The notes under the pieces: generated by a model
The model's database searches: none
Seen by the model: only the letters and a program-made list of their open reading frames with translations
What the model was told of the DNA's origin: nothing
From: Oegoconia quadripuncta
Lineage: Eukaryota > Arthropoda > Insecta > Lepidoptera > Autostichidae
Length of the DNA: 64,000 bases
Reading direction: 5' to 3'
Assembly (NCBI GenBank): GCA_949316235.1
Contig: OX438742.1
Coordinates: 7,100,815 to 7,164,814 of the forward strand
Made by a program: the position numbers and the translations under genes
In this document: positions 20,690 through 31,144 of the stretch, piece after piece
Numbering within the stretch: the stretch's first letter is position 1
Layout: each line of letters begins with the position of its first letter

Positions 20690-20910
20690 GCTAAATTTGC
20701 ACATTTCAAAGACGATAGGCTCACCCGCCTGACACGTGTGCATTTCTGAATATTTCACAAGGTGAACCGTGGATTTTATTTTTTTTTTTGCACGACGGGT
20801 TCGTACTTGACCTCAATCACACCTGATGTTAAGTGAAGATGAGCTTAATGTTTGGAACACCCAAACAATATTATTTGCGTTATCTCTGTCTGACTACTCC
20901 ATTTTCGACG
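20690..20910 (+). repeat. Dispersed repeat split by a SINE-4 fragment
   Basis: Left part (20690-20765) and right part (about 20840-20910, 'ttggaacacccaaacaatattattt') align in order with the unbroken copy at 8961-9130. Between them is a short SINE-4 fragment beginning with a T run, 'gcacgacgggttcgtacttgacctcaatcacacctgatgttaagtgaagatgag'. Confidence 0.7.
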
Positions 20911-21019
20911 GAGGTCGTATGTATGTACGTATATCGTAAGCACGTTACCTGACAAACATAACTGAATGGAATATTTTATTTCTTAGATACATGGGTATAT
21001 CATTCCTGGAAATTTCCGA

Positions 21020-21240
21020 GTATGTGTTCACTGAAAAGCGGGATTTCCGCTTTAATACGCCAGATACATTTACGGATTTTTGATAGCGTTGAGTGTGTGT
21101 GCCCAGTCTTTTTCCGGATTCTCAGTAATGCTCGCACCGATGTGAATCGACGGGACAGCGCAATAATAATAACCATGTTTGATGAAGATCAATTAAGCCG
21201 TTTCGAAGAAAATTTCATAGTATTAATTGTCTTTTATTTA
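21020..21240 (-). repeat. Dispersed repeat, minus orientation
   Basis: 'gtgtgtgcccagtctttttccggattctcagtaatg' and 'catgtttgatgaagatcaattaagccg' are the reverse of the family at 6905 and 40555. Confidence 0.5.
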
Positions 21241-21589
21241 AAGATCTTGAGGCGGTTGACTGACGATATAAGTCCGATACAAGTAGGAACTTGTCCAAAG
21301 ATATTTAAATTTAGCAAGAGGAGAATAATTTAGTTGCGCGCTCGATAAAAACGAAAAACAACAAAAAAATCCGAATTTATTTATAAATGTTTTAGCATTA
21401 GATATTATTTCAGAAATTTTCATGTTCATGCCCATTGTAAGCTGAATAAATGTTTTCTTTCTTTCTAATTGCATCGGGTTTCAGTGACGTCATCGAATGT
21501 TGTTGTAACGTGTTTTGTGTTTGTTATCCCAACTAATATATTACTATCGTTCTAGAAGAAAAAAAGTTAACAAGGACATAGGTGACATT

Positions 21590-21965
21590 GACAGGCTTTT
21601 TGGCGGGAACTCGGCGAGTGAAGTTGCATTTTTGTTTATAATTTGTGCATTCTGACTTTTGAAGCTTAATAATAATAATGAATATTGTGCGGCAAAAGTT
21701 AGTGATGGTGAACAAGTAAGGGAAGTGTAAATTAAAGTGCGTAACGAAGCTTTCGGTTCCCACAAGAAGCCGCCGAAATCTTTTGTAAAGCATTCTGCCA
21801 GTTTACTGAAGAATGACATGACCGTGACTAGACTCTGTATACGCCAAGTACCTATACAACAAATTACTTGTTTTGAGTGAGACTGACATATAAACTGAAG
21901 AGTACTGTATGGGCTTAGAACCCTTTGCCTTCTCCGAGAGGAGTGAATAAAACTAAAAAAAAACC
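21590..21965 (+). mobile_element. Family R retroposon, near full-length copy
   Basis: Starts 'ggctttttggcgggaactcggcgagtgaagttgcattttt', then 'ttgaagcttaataataataatgaatattgtgcgg', 'aagtgaagg'-like sequence, 'gtgcgtaacgaagctttcggttcccacaagaagccgccgaaatc', 'ccgtgactagactctgtatacgcc', 'gagactgacatataaactgaagag', 'tatgggcttagaaccctttgccttctccgagagg', and ends 'gagtgaataaaactaaaaaaaaa'. The 179-codon minus frame over it is a by-product of the repeat. Confidence 0.8.
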
Positions 21966-21969
21966 GTAA

Positions 21970-22450
21970 CTGGCGAGTCGACCAAAGACTACAATGTATA
22001 TACGGAGACAATGTATGGACTACAATGTATGGAGTCGACGACACTTGAAATATGTAGTAGTACATTCGCACCTTAGTATCCATAACGCATGCATTTTATT
22101 TCGTAAGTACTTATTGTCATTTTTGATATAATTTTATGTGGATAAGCATTTCGGATTACTCACATTGCGTGATTTATTGTATAGATTTTCCTTTACAATA
22201 TGGCGATCAGAAAGCGTTGTACACTTTACTTTCTACGTTAAATTGTATGATTCAATACTGCACACTTGTTTACTTTATAACCTACTCCAAAAATGGAGGA
22301 TTCACCTATATTTTCGTCAACTGTAAACCGATTTTGATTATTACTTTTTTGGTTAATAAGAATTACCACCAAAACTTGATAGATAAAAACCTAGTACATA
22401 CAACCAAAATAAAAGAACAACAATAATAAACCCTATGTAATCAACAAATA
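21970..22450. other. No gene seen
   Basis: AT-rich. Frames of 62-96 codons at 22136-22426 have no domain. Confidence 0.35.
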
Positions 22451-22459
22451 GAATAAATA

Positions 22460-22715
22460 AATAAATTGAAAGGAAACCGTTAGCTTGGTATGGGCATGTT
22501 ATCAGGAGGGATGAGAGACATGTTACTAAGAGAATGATGAATATGAATGACGATGGTTGCAAAGGAAGAGGAAGACCACGGAATAGATGGAAGAATTGTG
22601 TGAAGGGTTACATGAACGAAAAGGGCGTGAATGATGACGTAACGGCTGATAGAGATTGGAAGACAAAGACGTACTGAACCGACACCAAATAAATTGGGAC
22701 TAGAGCAAGAAGATA
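22460..22715 (+). pseudogene. LINE RT C-terminal tail
   Basis: The + frame from about 22480 reads LAWYGHVIRRDERHVTKRMM, NMNDDGCKGRGRPRNRWKNC, VKGYMNEKGVND, then DWKTKT. This matches the 'RWYGHVxRRxExxxxxxxxxMxxxGxRGRGRPxxRWxDC' tail of an insect RT element. 5' truncated; ends in stops. Confidence 0.75.
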
Positions 22716-23109
22716 ATGAAGGATTATCGCCAGATAGATAAGACATACCACGTAAATATTTTTGCATTACATCGCTAAATTTGGAATCACGTAAGCGCCA
22801 TAGAAGTAAGGATAAGGGACAAAAGTCTAATGGATAGGCGTATCGAATTACCACAATTTAGCGAACCTACCTCTTATGGGCTTAGCTGAATGTTCAACCT
22901 GCAGCCCATGCAACAAAGAAAGGGAATCAATGAAGCACTCTGTGTGACCGCGATCCCATGGCCGCTAAGCGTATATTTGGGTAAAGGGTATCCCGAACCC
23001 AGCGACTTCATGCTCTTTCCACTAACCTGTGTCATAAGAGTTATGAAGACTATAAGTTGACAGTAGGAGCGAGCGAAATCTGATCGGAGCTATATCTGAC
23101 CATGCACTA

Positions 23110-23335
23110 TTAAACAAACACTTGTTTACTCTAGGTGTTTTAGACAGCCCCCTGTGCAGAGCGTGCATGGAGGCAGAAGAAACAGCCGCACACGTCATCC
23201 TAGAATGTCCAGGTGTGGCAGTTTACAGGGCACAGTACCTCGGGACACCGGGGTCGCTTCCTGAAGTCGTCGGCAACATCAGGGGTCTGCTAGGCTTCCT
23301 GGAGGAACTGGGTTGGCAAGTGTAGTGTCAGCAAC
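23110..23335 (+). pseudogene. R1-clade LINE C-terminal fragment
   Basis: Frame 23122-23325 reads LDSPLCRACMEAEETAAHVI, LECPGVAVYRAQYLG, and ends GLLGFLEELGWQV. Zinc-knuckle-like CxxC...H...C intact. Its end (FLEELGWQ) aligns with the 14.7 kb copy, so both are the same element family with independent truncations. Confidence 0.8.
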
Positions 23336-23582
23336 CCATCACGCAAAATAGGCGCAAGCTGCGTCGAGTTGCGGAAATCAAGCCCACTAAAACCAATAAC
23401 CTATAGTACCATAATTTACTTCTATGAGGCTTACGTGACACCAAATTTTGTGAACGAAAGCAAGCGAGCTAAACGGCATTCTATTAGCGATCGAACGTAA
23501 ACTTTTCTACACGATACGGCTGCTGATGGTGCAGTCCGGAGAAAGTGGAACCTTACTACTGACGTCGATTGTTTTGGCGGTT

Positions 23583-23935
23583 CAATTATTCAAATCAAAT
23601 CAAAAAATCTTTATTTCGTAGGATAAAAATTATCATTTGAAAACGTCACATTTTTTATCTTATCTATTATTAAAGTTTTGACATTATTGCACATTTACAA
23701 AGCTGATTCCCCAGAGAAGAACGATCAAGAAACTCAAGGGTTGCTCTTTTAAAATAAGTTTAGGTTACAATTATATTATATTGTATAATTAGACTGAATA
23801 TCGCCGAGCGGTCTATGTCCATGCTTGCTTATCATCCAGATAGTCAGAAATTTTATAATAGTAAATAATGTCTGTTTTATGATGGTTTTGAATTTATTTA
23901 AAGGTAAATTTTGAATGTCCACTGGAACCTTATTA
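23583..23935 (-). mobile_element. CR1-like LINE 3' end, minus orientation
   Basis: 'aaatcaaatcaaaaaatctttatttcgtaggataaaa', 'ccagagaagaacgatcaagaaactcaagggttgctctttt', 'ttatcatccagatagtcagaaattttataatagtaaataatgtctgttttat'. Matches the reverse of 29050-29680. Confidence 0.7.
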
Positions 23936-23939
23936 TAAA

Positions 23940-25420
23940 AGCGTATACATTGTTCCTTAAATCACTTATAGTGACTTTGTGTAAACGGCTGACGTGAACA
24001 TTATGTATATCACTATTTTTCTTAAACGATTCTAGATTTTTTCTTACAGACGTTAAGTTTTCGTAAACATATTGCGATGCTAATATTTAAATTTATTCAA
24101 TTTCAAGATGTTGACAACGAAGCCAGATCAAAAGCATTTTGGGAACGTCGCACCTATAATAGGTGCTACAGATCACTGGCATAATATACTGTATCTTACA
24201 CTATACCTTAGTCACCTTAGTCGTCTTCCACTTAGCGGGGAACTAAACGACTAACATTCAAGCTAGTAACTTCGTATTTGAAGTCGTATTAGATTTGCTT
24301 ATAAAGTAGGTAGGTACCTATATTTTACGTTCGCCGAATTATAGTTATATATAACGCATTAAGCAATCACCCTTTAAAATAGATTTACGAACACCCCATA
24401 TCCCTCCCGTGCGCCCCCTGATCCCATCAAAGGCTGGCCGGGCCGGCTTTGGTAACCTCTGTCTGTCGAGTCAGTTGATGCCTTGATGGGTGGATGGATT
24501 AGACTATCTAGATGGATGCGGTAGATGTACCCGCGCTGTTTGTTGCCAATTCTATTAAAGCAGGTACCAAAGATTTCCTATTACAACGCAGTTAGGTACA
24601 GTCAAAATACCAATTTCAAAAAAACTTTTTAACAAAATAACACCGACTTAACTTCAGTCACTATAAAGTAAAAATCATTTTAGTGAAACGCTCGTATATC
24701 TCAATCAGATTGTTTCTATGTTCACTGTCGTAATTATTACTATTTCTACTTTAATTATATACTATGGAAAAATATCTTTCGTAGTACCTAGGTGCCAATG
24801 TGTAACACTGATTATAACGTAGATTGATTTACTTTCAATGGTAGCGCTTCCCCTACAACCCCAAACTGCATCTACTCGTAGCATCCCTGTGCAAATACTA
24901 CACAATCATCTACATATTATGTAATGCCATACTGCTGTTTACCATGATTACCTAAAAAAAAAAAATATGAAACCCATTGCGCTAAAATTGCAATTGGACC
25001 AATTGAACGGCATCCCCATTCATTTAAAAACAGAATCACGCGAATCGGCCGTGAAATCGGTGTACATTAATAAAAAAACACATTATAGCCACATCGAAAT
25101 TTTGTATAGTAATAATTCGATTTTGAACTTAAGGGACCAATAGAGAAAGTAAAAATAAAAATGTTAAAGGTGATCTAGTGAGGTAATTGTGCACCATAGG
25201 TGAGCTTGTTAAACCACTATTAGATAATCTAATAATGTTAAACTTTGTATAAAGTTTTATTAACAGGCTTAAATAAAATATACTCTTCAAACTTGCTGTC
25301 CCCCGGCATATCTCAAAGTATCGTTTGGAAAATTCCGAAACGTGTTAACCATTGGAAATATTGATTGTTAGAATGGAATTTGTCGTGGAGTGGAGTTAAA
25401 AATTTCAGAGTTAACTATAA
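23940..25420. other. No gene seen
   Basis: AT-rich. 24390-24560 is GC-richer but non-coding by eye. Confidence 0.35.
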
Positions 25421-25427
25421 ACTTGGT

Positions 25428-25583
25428 AATGGTGTCGATTCGGATGTACACCAACTAAACTAAACTAAACTAAAACCAGTTTTAAAGTAGTACTGTCTCT
25501 TTCTCTCTGGAACAGTACGATGCGACGGCACCACTCCAAAACTGATTTTAGTTTAGTTGGTGTACATCCGAATCGAAACCATT
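25428..25583. mobile_element. 156-bp TIR element, GGTGTCGATTCGG family
   Basis: Left end AATGGTGTCGATTCGGATGT plus 'acaccaactaaac' is matched by its reverse complement at the right end with one mismatch (GTTTCG for GTGTCG). Interior is 'aaaaccagttttaaag...cacca'. A related element is at 55571-55716. Confidence 0.85.
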
Positions 25584-25589
25584 GTTGCG

Positions 25590-26170
25590 TTTAACTAAGC
25601 TAAATATACCGCATCAGACGTCGCCACCGATATCTACGGCAAATGCACTCTGCGTCCGATACATAGATTTTTACCAACAAGCTCCATCGGTATCAAACAT
25701 AGTGCACTAATAGTGTTGCTAGAATTTAGCAACGTATTCCTGATTTAGAGCGATTGCCTGTATTCAAATATTTTAGTGTCCAATCGGAGGCAGGCGAGAG
25801 ATGCTATTTTTAAATTTGACATATATTTTTTGCCGAAATGCCTGCCGGCATTATTGCATTAATATGCTTCCAAATAATTACTATGAATAAATCGATCAAG
25901 AGGGGAATGATAGCAAAAAATATACAGATGATAGTTTCGGACTTTCCGACGCATACGACAAACATTTCTAAAGAATGGTGTGTTGATCTGTACCATTTCT
26001 GTCTTTTTGAGAATCTGTCCTTATATGAACAAAGGCACATATCTGATTATGGGTTTACTACCATCTAATAACTATGGACTCTAATAACTTTTGAAGAATA
26101 TGAGAGGATAACAAAACAATATAATATGAGTAGATTGGTCAGTCGAGCCAAGTCGAGCAAGCAACCACGA
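25590..26170. other. No gene seen
   Basis: 76-codon frames at 25810-26068 on both strands are unrecognised. Confidence 0.35.
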
Positions 26171-26331
26171 CTGGTCTAAAGCAGGCTGTAAACGTTCAAA
26201 CATATTTGTCAAACATTACGTTTTGTTTGTACGTTTTTATCAAACTTCAGCGCACACTGTGACCAACATTTGTCAAACAAGACATCACTTTTAAAGCAGT
26301 TTTCGCCGTGAAGTGACGCTTGGACGCTCAG

Positions 26332-26448
26332 ATGTGTGACGTTGACACAGCATTTCTTGTAGTGACTTTGGCTATGTGTATGAAAAAGAAGAGAAGAAGA
26401 CGTTGGACACGAGAATGGTTAAAACTAAGAAGAAGTTTACCCATTTAG
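26332..26448 (+). pseudogene. Harbinger transposase N-terminal stub
   Basis: 38 codons with a hydrophobic start (FLVVTLAMCM) followed by KKKRRRRWTREWLKLRR and a stop. The K/R-rich stretch followed by W..(R)xWL is the well-known N-terminus of PIF/Harbinger (HARBI1-like) transposases, 'kkkrRRrWWvrpWl'. The catalytic DDE part is absent. Confidence 0.65.
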
Positions 26449-26470
26449 ACCATTTTTTTGAACACCAGGT

Positions 26471-26584
26471 CTCTCTTTTATGTTTATCCATATATTCTTT
26501 GGATTTTAATTTCCATAGCTGTGGTAAATCTCGAAGTAAAGATATGAATTGCAGTAAATACTCCTTGCCACTCAAATTAGCCAT
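26471..26584 (-). pseudogene. MADF-domain (Harbinger accessory protein) N-terminal stub
   Basis: From the ATG at 26584 the minus strand reads MANLSGKEYLLQFISLLRDL, then PQLWKLKSKEYMDKHKRE. This has the MADF/SANT-like pattern 'Fi.l.r..P.LWk.kskeY.dk.kr', with Trp24 and Tyr31 in place. Similarity ends after codon 38, where the element was deleted; the frame continues to 26372 without meaning. Harbinger elements carry exactly such a second protein. Confidence 0.6.
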
Positions 26585-27177
26585 TTTTTGTATTATTTAC
26601 TAAACAAACAACTTGTCTCAGCGGCGATGGCGCGAAAATGGCGAGTTTGTTTGACAAACATGGCTGTACACTTTCAAACATGTATGACAAGCACGCCGTC
26701 AATCAAATCTTTCAGACATACAGCCAAACACGTAGTTTGTTTGACAAACACGTCAAACATGACCCCAGACAGTCAAATAATTTGCCAAACACGTAAAATT
26801 TGACAAATTGTTTGAGCGTTTACAGCCTGCTTTACTCGAAGAAACACGGCGCACTTTCGAGCATCCTTCTTTGTTACTAGCTGTACTTTAGAAACATTGG
26901 CAACTCTCTGATGAACCTGATAATTCGGAGCATGAAGGTGATTGAAATCCGTCGAATGATGTGAAACCCTAGAGATTAAACGTATCGAGTAGAATTGATG
27001 TTGGTGGTTGAAAATGTCATCTCCTCAGCGCGCCTCCGGCCGCAACATAGTAAGCATTAGCATTCATTCCCTTCTACACTGAGACGACAGAAAAATTTAT
27101 ATGTAATTTTGTAAGAAAGAGCAGTGTGCCTTTGAGCGTCATACAAAGAGATCTTCAAAATATGTTAGGTATTTCGA

Positions 27178-27275
27178 TCATATATGAACAACTTTATGAG
27201 AGTGAATGAAGCAAAGGAGGTGTGTCAGGATCGTATCAAGTGAAAGTTTGTGGTGTTGTCTACCTACTGTAACGG
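27178..27275 (+). pseudogene. Small LINE RT tail fragment
   Basis: Reads MNNFMRVNEAKEVCQDRIK, stop, KFVVLST: the 'MKxLMxVxEAxEVCxDRxxWKSVVSAYP' end seen in full at 11.3 kb. Confidence 0.55.
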
Positions 27276-27279
27276 TTAC

Positions 27280-27860
27280 ACTTCAACCATGGGTCTTCAA
27301 CTATCGTGGCTGGACCGTATAGGGTGCAGCTTTCTTCGTTAGCAGATAAAGAAATAAATATCTTTCTATTTTTTTATGTTATATATTCTTTACGACATAA
27401 ACGTTTACCGCTCCTGTCATTCTACTATTGTAGTTGAGCTTAAAAAAAAAGTTAAAAATCTTTGAAATAAACATAGCGATACATTGAAACTTTGTAAGTG
27501 TAAACATTACTTAGCAATACAATATTTTTTTTCTTTGCCTTTGTACACATGACCAACCTACTTAATAGACAGAATTTAATCACCTTTTGTGTATATTGCA
27601 TGTTCTATTATTAGCTTACGAACTAGGGTAGCATAAGCTAGCTGCACATTTCGTGATGAGAACAAAGGAATATTCCAGTGGTAGACCTAACAGCATACTA
27701 ATCTAATGATCCACATGCTTCAGACACATTTGAATAAGAGATCAAGCGAAGTCAATACGTAGTTGCGAGTATTGTACTAAATACATATTTACATGACATT
27801 TATAACTACAGTATACTTAGGTGTCGTAAAAGGTAAAAGGCGACCTACAAAATATTTTCT
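27280..27860. other. No gene seen
   Basis: AT-rich with A runs. Confidence 0.35.
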
Positions 27861-27864
27861 TACT

Positions 27865-28035
27865 CTATGGTAGGGCTTTTTGGCGGGATCTCAAAACCAA
27901 CGATTGCGTGTTCGAATCCCGTGAGGGGTAATGTTTGTGTGATGAATACGAACATTTATTCCCGAGACATGGATGTTTATATAAGGTCTAACAAAATTAA
28001 CACGACTAACGTTGCAGAGTACATGTATAGAATGT
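27865..28035 (+). mobile_element. SINE-2 copy, 5' damaged
   Basis: 'tcaaaaccaacgattgcgtgttcgaatcccgtgaggggtaatgtttgtgtgatgaatacgaacatttattcccgagacatggatgtttatat'. A-box end is missing. Confidence 0.7.
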
Positions 28036-28179
28036 ACCTATTACGAAAAAAATAAAACATTAAAGTTAACAGATTTTATTCAAAAAATAAAATTTAGAAA
28101 TGCAAATTTTGTGAGTTGGACCTTAATGGCCGCGCGCTCTAAGTACTTTGCCACAACACACAAACACGTGCCGCGGTAT

Positions 28180-28320
28180 CTTTGATAAGACGCCGAAAGG
28201 CGACCACTCTCCGGTCGCGGCTGCCGCCGCCGCCGGCGCTTGCCGCCGCCGCCGGCGCTTGCCCCGGCGGCGCCGCCGCAACTTGCTGTGATTGGTTGCG
28301 CCGTGCCACCCCCATTGGAG
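28180..28320. other. GC-rich island with duplicated GCC repeat
   Basis: About 140 bases of very high GC and CpG inside AT-rich DNA. GCCGCCGCCGCCGGCGCTT occurs twice in a row (about 28223-28260), followed by 'gccccggcggcgccgccgcaacttgctgtgattgg'. Frames give poly-Ala (plus) or poly-Arg (minus), neither recognisable. Could be the promoter or first exon of an unseen gene, or a transposon end. Confidence 0.4.
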
Positions 28321-28524
28321 TCTTCTATATGAACGTTGCCTTTTTTTTCTCATTGATAAAATAAGGTACAATCGAAATGAAGTAAGTTTGTTAATTTGTA
28401 TTCTCATTTGCACTTACATTTAATTTTTTTACTCGGAAACAAAATTTTTAAGGCTAGTTTTTTTAATGAATATATTATTTTATTGTCATGTACGTGCAAT
28501 TGCCAAAGTTTGTCGGGTTAATTT

Positions 28525-28620
28525 TGTTAGACCCTATATAAATATTTATGTATGTTTATCCGTTATCTAGTACCCATAGCACAAGACTTGCTCAGTTTAG
28601 GACTAGATTATTGCTGTACG
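28525..28620 (+). mobile_element. SINE-2 tail fragment
   Basis: 'ctatataaatatttatgtatgtttatccgttatctagtacccatagcacaagacttgctcagtttaggactagatta' is the SINE-2 end also seen at 42.5 kb. Confidence 0.6.
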
Positions 28621-28734
28621 TTTTCGAAATATTTTTTATTTACCATGCGGAGCAAAAAAAAAAAAAATTTGCACATTAATGCGAAAGAAGAAAAAACCGA
28701 TAATAAAATCATTAACACCTCTGCGCTGTTTCAG

Positions 28735-28974
28735 GGGGTCTACTCTCTAACGAAAATAGCTTCCGACGACCGTAACTCCCGACTTTTTCTTCTGCTAAGA
28801 ATCCTTTATTTGCATAACTTCAGACGTTCCTTGTGTCCTTTAACTTGTGATATCCAACTATATACAACGAGATAAAAATAATGACGATTGCTTTATCATT
28901 GACACAGCAAACTGCAAAAGAAAAAGTCCGAAGTTACGGCCGTCCGTAGCGATTTTCGTTAGAGAGTAGACCCC
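28735..28974. mobile_element. 240-bp TIR element (MITE)
   Basis: Left GGGGTCTACTCTCTAACGAA plus 'aat' is repeated inverted at the right end. Lower similarity (ccgac/gacggc...cgtaact.c.gactttttct) extends the inverted region to about 60 bases. No coding interior. The target duplication is unclear (AG at best). Confidence 0.85.
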
Positions 28975-29049
28975 AGATTCGGACGTCCGATACTACTATC
29001 GGATCGGATGTATGTTGAATGTATATAAATACAATCTTTGTTTTACAAA

Positions 29050-29440
29050 AACGAGCCGTTCGCGCAATTTATCAATTGTGACCGGCAGTGTCACTTAGAG
29101 ACAGATTTAAAGAGTACAATATTCTAACCTTTTCGTCACAATACATTTTTGAAAATGTAATATGTCTAAAAAATTATAGCATCATTTAGGAAAAATAGTG
29201 ATAAACATGATGTCAATACAAGAAATAAAGATAAACTTGCAGGTCACATAAGTCGCCTCCGCAAAGTCAGTAATTCATTCAAAAGATTATGTTTACGCTT
29301 TTTCAATAAGGTTCCCGTTGATATACAAAATCTTCGTTTCAATAAATTTAAAGATACTATAAAACAGAAACTTATCAAGAAAGCATATTATAAAATATCA
29401 GAATATTTAGATGATAAACATTCATGGACATAACCAGCCC
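29050..29440 (+). pseudogene. CR1-like LINE reverse transcriptase C-terminus
   Basis: Frame ending at the TAA 29431-29433 reads KHDVNTRNKDKLAGHISRLR, KVSNSFKRLCLRFFNKVPVD, IQNLRFNKFKDTIKQKLIKK, AYYKISEYLDDKHSWT. The 'yNTRxkxxL......kk........lfNkLP.di......FK..lk..L..kayY...eyl' pattern is the end of CR1-like insect RTs. Upstream 'FKEYNILTFSSQYIFENVI' fits the same protein, but a TAG intervenes. Confidence 0.75.
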
Positions 29441-29685
29441 GTTCGCATAACGAGGCTATTTCACAATTAATAATGAAATATTATAATATAAAATAATAAT
29501 TAATAATTTTGTAATATAAAAACCTTTTTTTTTTAAAGAGCAACCTCACGAGTTTCTTGCTTGTTTTTCTCAGGGGAAAATTGCCTTTTGAACATGCAGT
29601 AGCTTTAAAAATGCAAAATCTGACTATTTTAAGTGTACCCTGTGTACCTACAAAATAAAGCATTTTTGATTTTGATTTTCTTCAA
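29434..29685 (+). mobile_element. 3' end of the CR1-like LINE
   Basis: Continues from the RT stop: 'cagcccgttcgcataacgaggctatttcaca', 'ttttaaagagcaacctcacgagtttcttgcttgtt', 'tgtaccctgtgtacctacaaaataaagcatttttgattttgatttt'. The reverse complement is closely matched at 50520-50935, including the 'gcgaacgggctggttatgtccatga' part. Confidence 0.8.
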
Positions 29686-29689
29686 ACAA

Positions 29690-30230
29690 AATAATGGCTC
29701 CAACGTCTTCCGGATCCGACTAACTGATGAAAAAATCTGACGTGTGCTCCCAGTTTATGTTTTCCGTGCGTATATCTATGTATGTTCATATGTGGTATTC
29801 TTTATTCCCTCATAGAACTCAAACGGCTAGATGGCTGTAATTTCAGTTAAAGTTTGTCTGACCTGTGCGACTGTATTACATCTACTCTAAATGAGCAATA
29901 CGACTAGTGAAATTTTGTTGATGTTTTGACATTTTGATGCTTCCGAGCAAATTTAATTTAGCAATACGTAACCCGTCATACAGTCGCGCAGGTTTGGCCA
30001 GTTCTTTATGTGCGAGTACAAATCGGTCAGAACGTGATAGGTTTCAAAAATGCATGGGTATCCAGTTCCAGCTGAAACGATTTTGTGGATATTTAACGGG
30101 AGTAAAAATGCAATTTTTAACCGGTGATCGAAAACTGAGGACTTCTTAAATTGATTATGTTACAGTGAGTCCTGGATTTTGATGGCGGTAAATTTTTATG
30201 AAATACGAATACAGGTCAGAGCTATTTTTT
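29690..30230. other. No gene seen
   Basis: No recognised repeat except 'caggtcagagc.atttttt.aatttattctgtat' at 30210-30245, shared with 3635-3665. Confidence 0.35.
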
Positions 30231-30239
30231 TAATTTATT

Positions 30240-30860
30240 CTGTATCGCTGCGCTTATTTGCCTGCGTGTAATAACTTTATCGGGATAAAAAGTAGGTATC
30301 CTATATATTCATCCAGGGTATATTTTACATATATATATATACCAAATTTCAACCAAATTAATTGATCCTATGAGACACTGGACGAATTCAACCCTCTTAA
30401 ATGAAACGGTATTCGATAAAATCTAAATATTTTGACAATTTATAATTTGCAGTACCTATATTAGCTGCTAGGTTACAAAGAATTGATAATAGGTTCCTTT
30501 TTAAACACCGAAAATAGACGGGTATTACGGTGTTTGTGCTGTATGTGTGCCCAATCTTTGTGCTGATATATATCTCAATAATGCGAGGTCCGAATTGAGT
30601 GGCGTTTGTATGCATGTGTTACTAGTCTTTGGCCGGATGTATCTGAACAATGCATAAACTGATTTGTGTGGATTTTTTTTATATTAAAGCCAAGCTTTCC
30701 ACCCGCGCCTTCTCCGCGTGGACGATTTCATCAAAATCGGTTCAGCAAAAAAATTGCCTAAATTATGATATAGTAAATTATAGTATATTCCAGGTCCTAA
30801 TCTATCTATCAACAACATACATAGGTACATACACACACACACTAACTTTCGCATTTATAA
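30240..30860 (+). mobile_element. Two RTE-type 3' fragments flanking another repeat
   Basis: 30245-30375 and 30690-30870 both carry RTE 3' words ('tttatcgggataaaaagtaggtatcctatatattcatccagggtatatttt'; 'ttccacccgcgccttctccgcgtgga...aaaatcggttcagc...tcgcatttataacattagt'). Between them (30530-30690) is a minus copy of the 6905-type repeat. Confidence 0.55.
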
Positions 30861-31144
30861 CATTAGTCGGAAGTCGGATTAGTCGGATGGTCGGATTAGT
30901 CATATGTAATATTTAAATTTTTCAATCTGTTCTATGACATAAATATTTGTATACCTGTACTGGCTGATCAGAGAGACCAAAGAAATACCTGTAACTACCT
31001 GCATATTACCTGTGTAACACAATAAAATTATTTGATTGATTTATTAAAAAAAAAATGAGGGGAATACTTTCTAGCCGTGTTTATTGAAAATCGGTTGAGC
31101 TTTTCGAAGATATTTAAATATAACAAAGTTGATTTGTATCGTCA

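Larger units (their letters stand above)
26177..26834. mobile_element. Deleted PIF/Harbinger-type DNA transposon
   Basis: The ends are inverted: the first 19 bases TAAAGCAGGCTGTAAACG(T/C) match perfectly apart from the last, and similarity continues for about 50 bases. TA at both edges could be the target duplication. Inside, a transposase start (plus) and a MADF-like protein start (minus) face each other and meet near 26450-26470. The middle of both genes is therefore missing. Copies of TTTGTCAAAC/GTTTGACAAA are dense near both ends and may be transposase sites. Confidence 0.8.

Noticed and set aside
21544..22083. 179-codon minus-strand ORF
   Set aside because: Lies over a family R retroposon; other copies of the family are broken in this frame.
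28123..28413. Arg-rich (minus) and Ala-rich (plus) ORFs
   Set aside because: Both follow from the GCC repeat; no domain or splice context.
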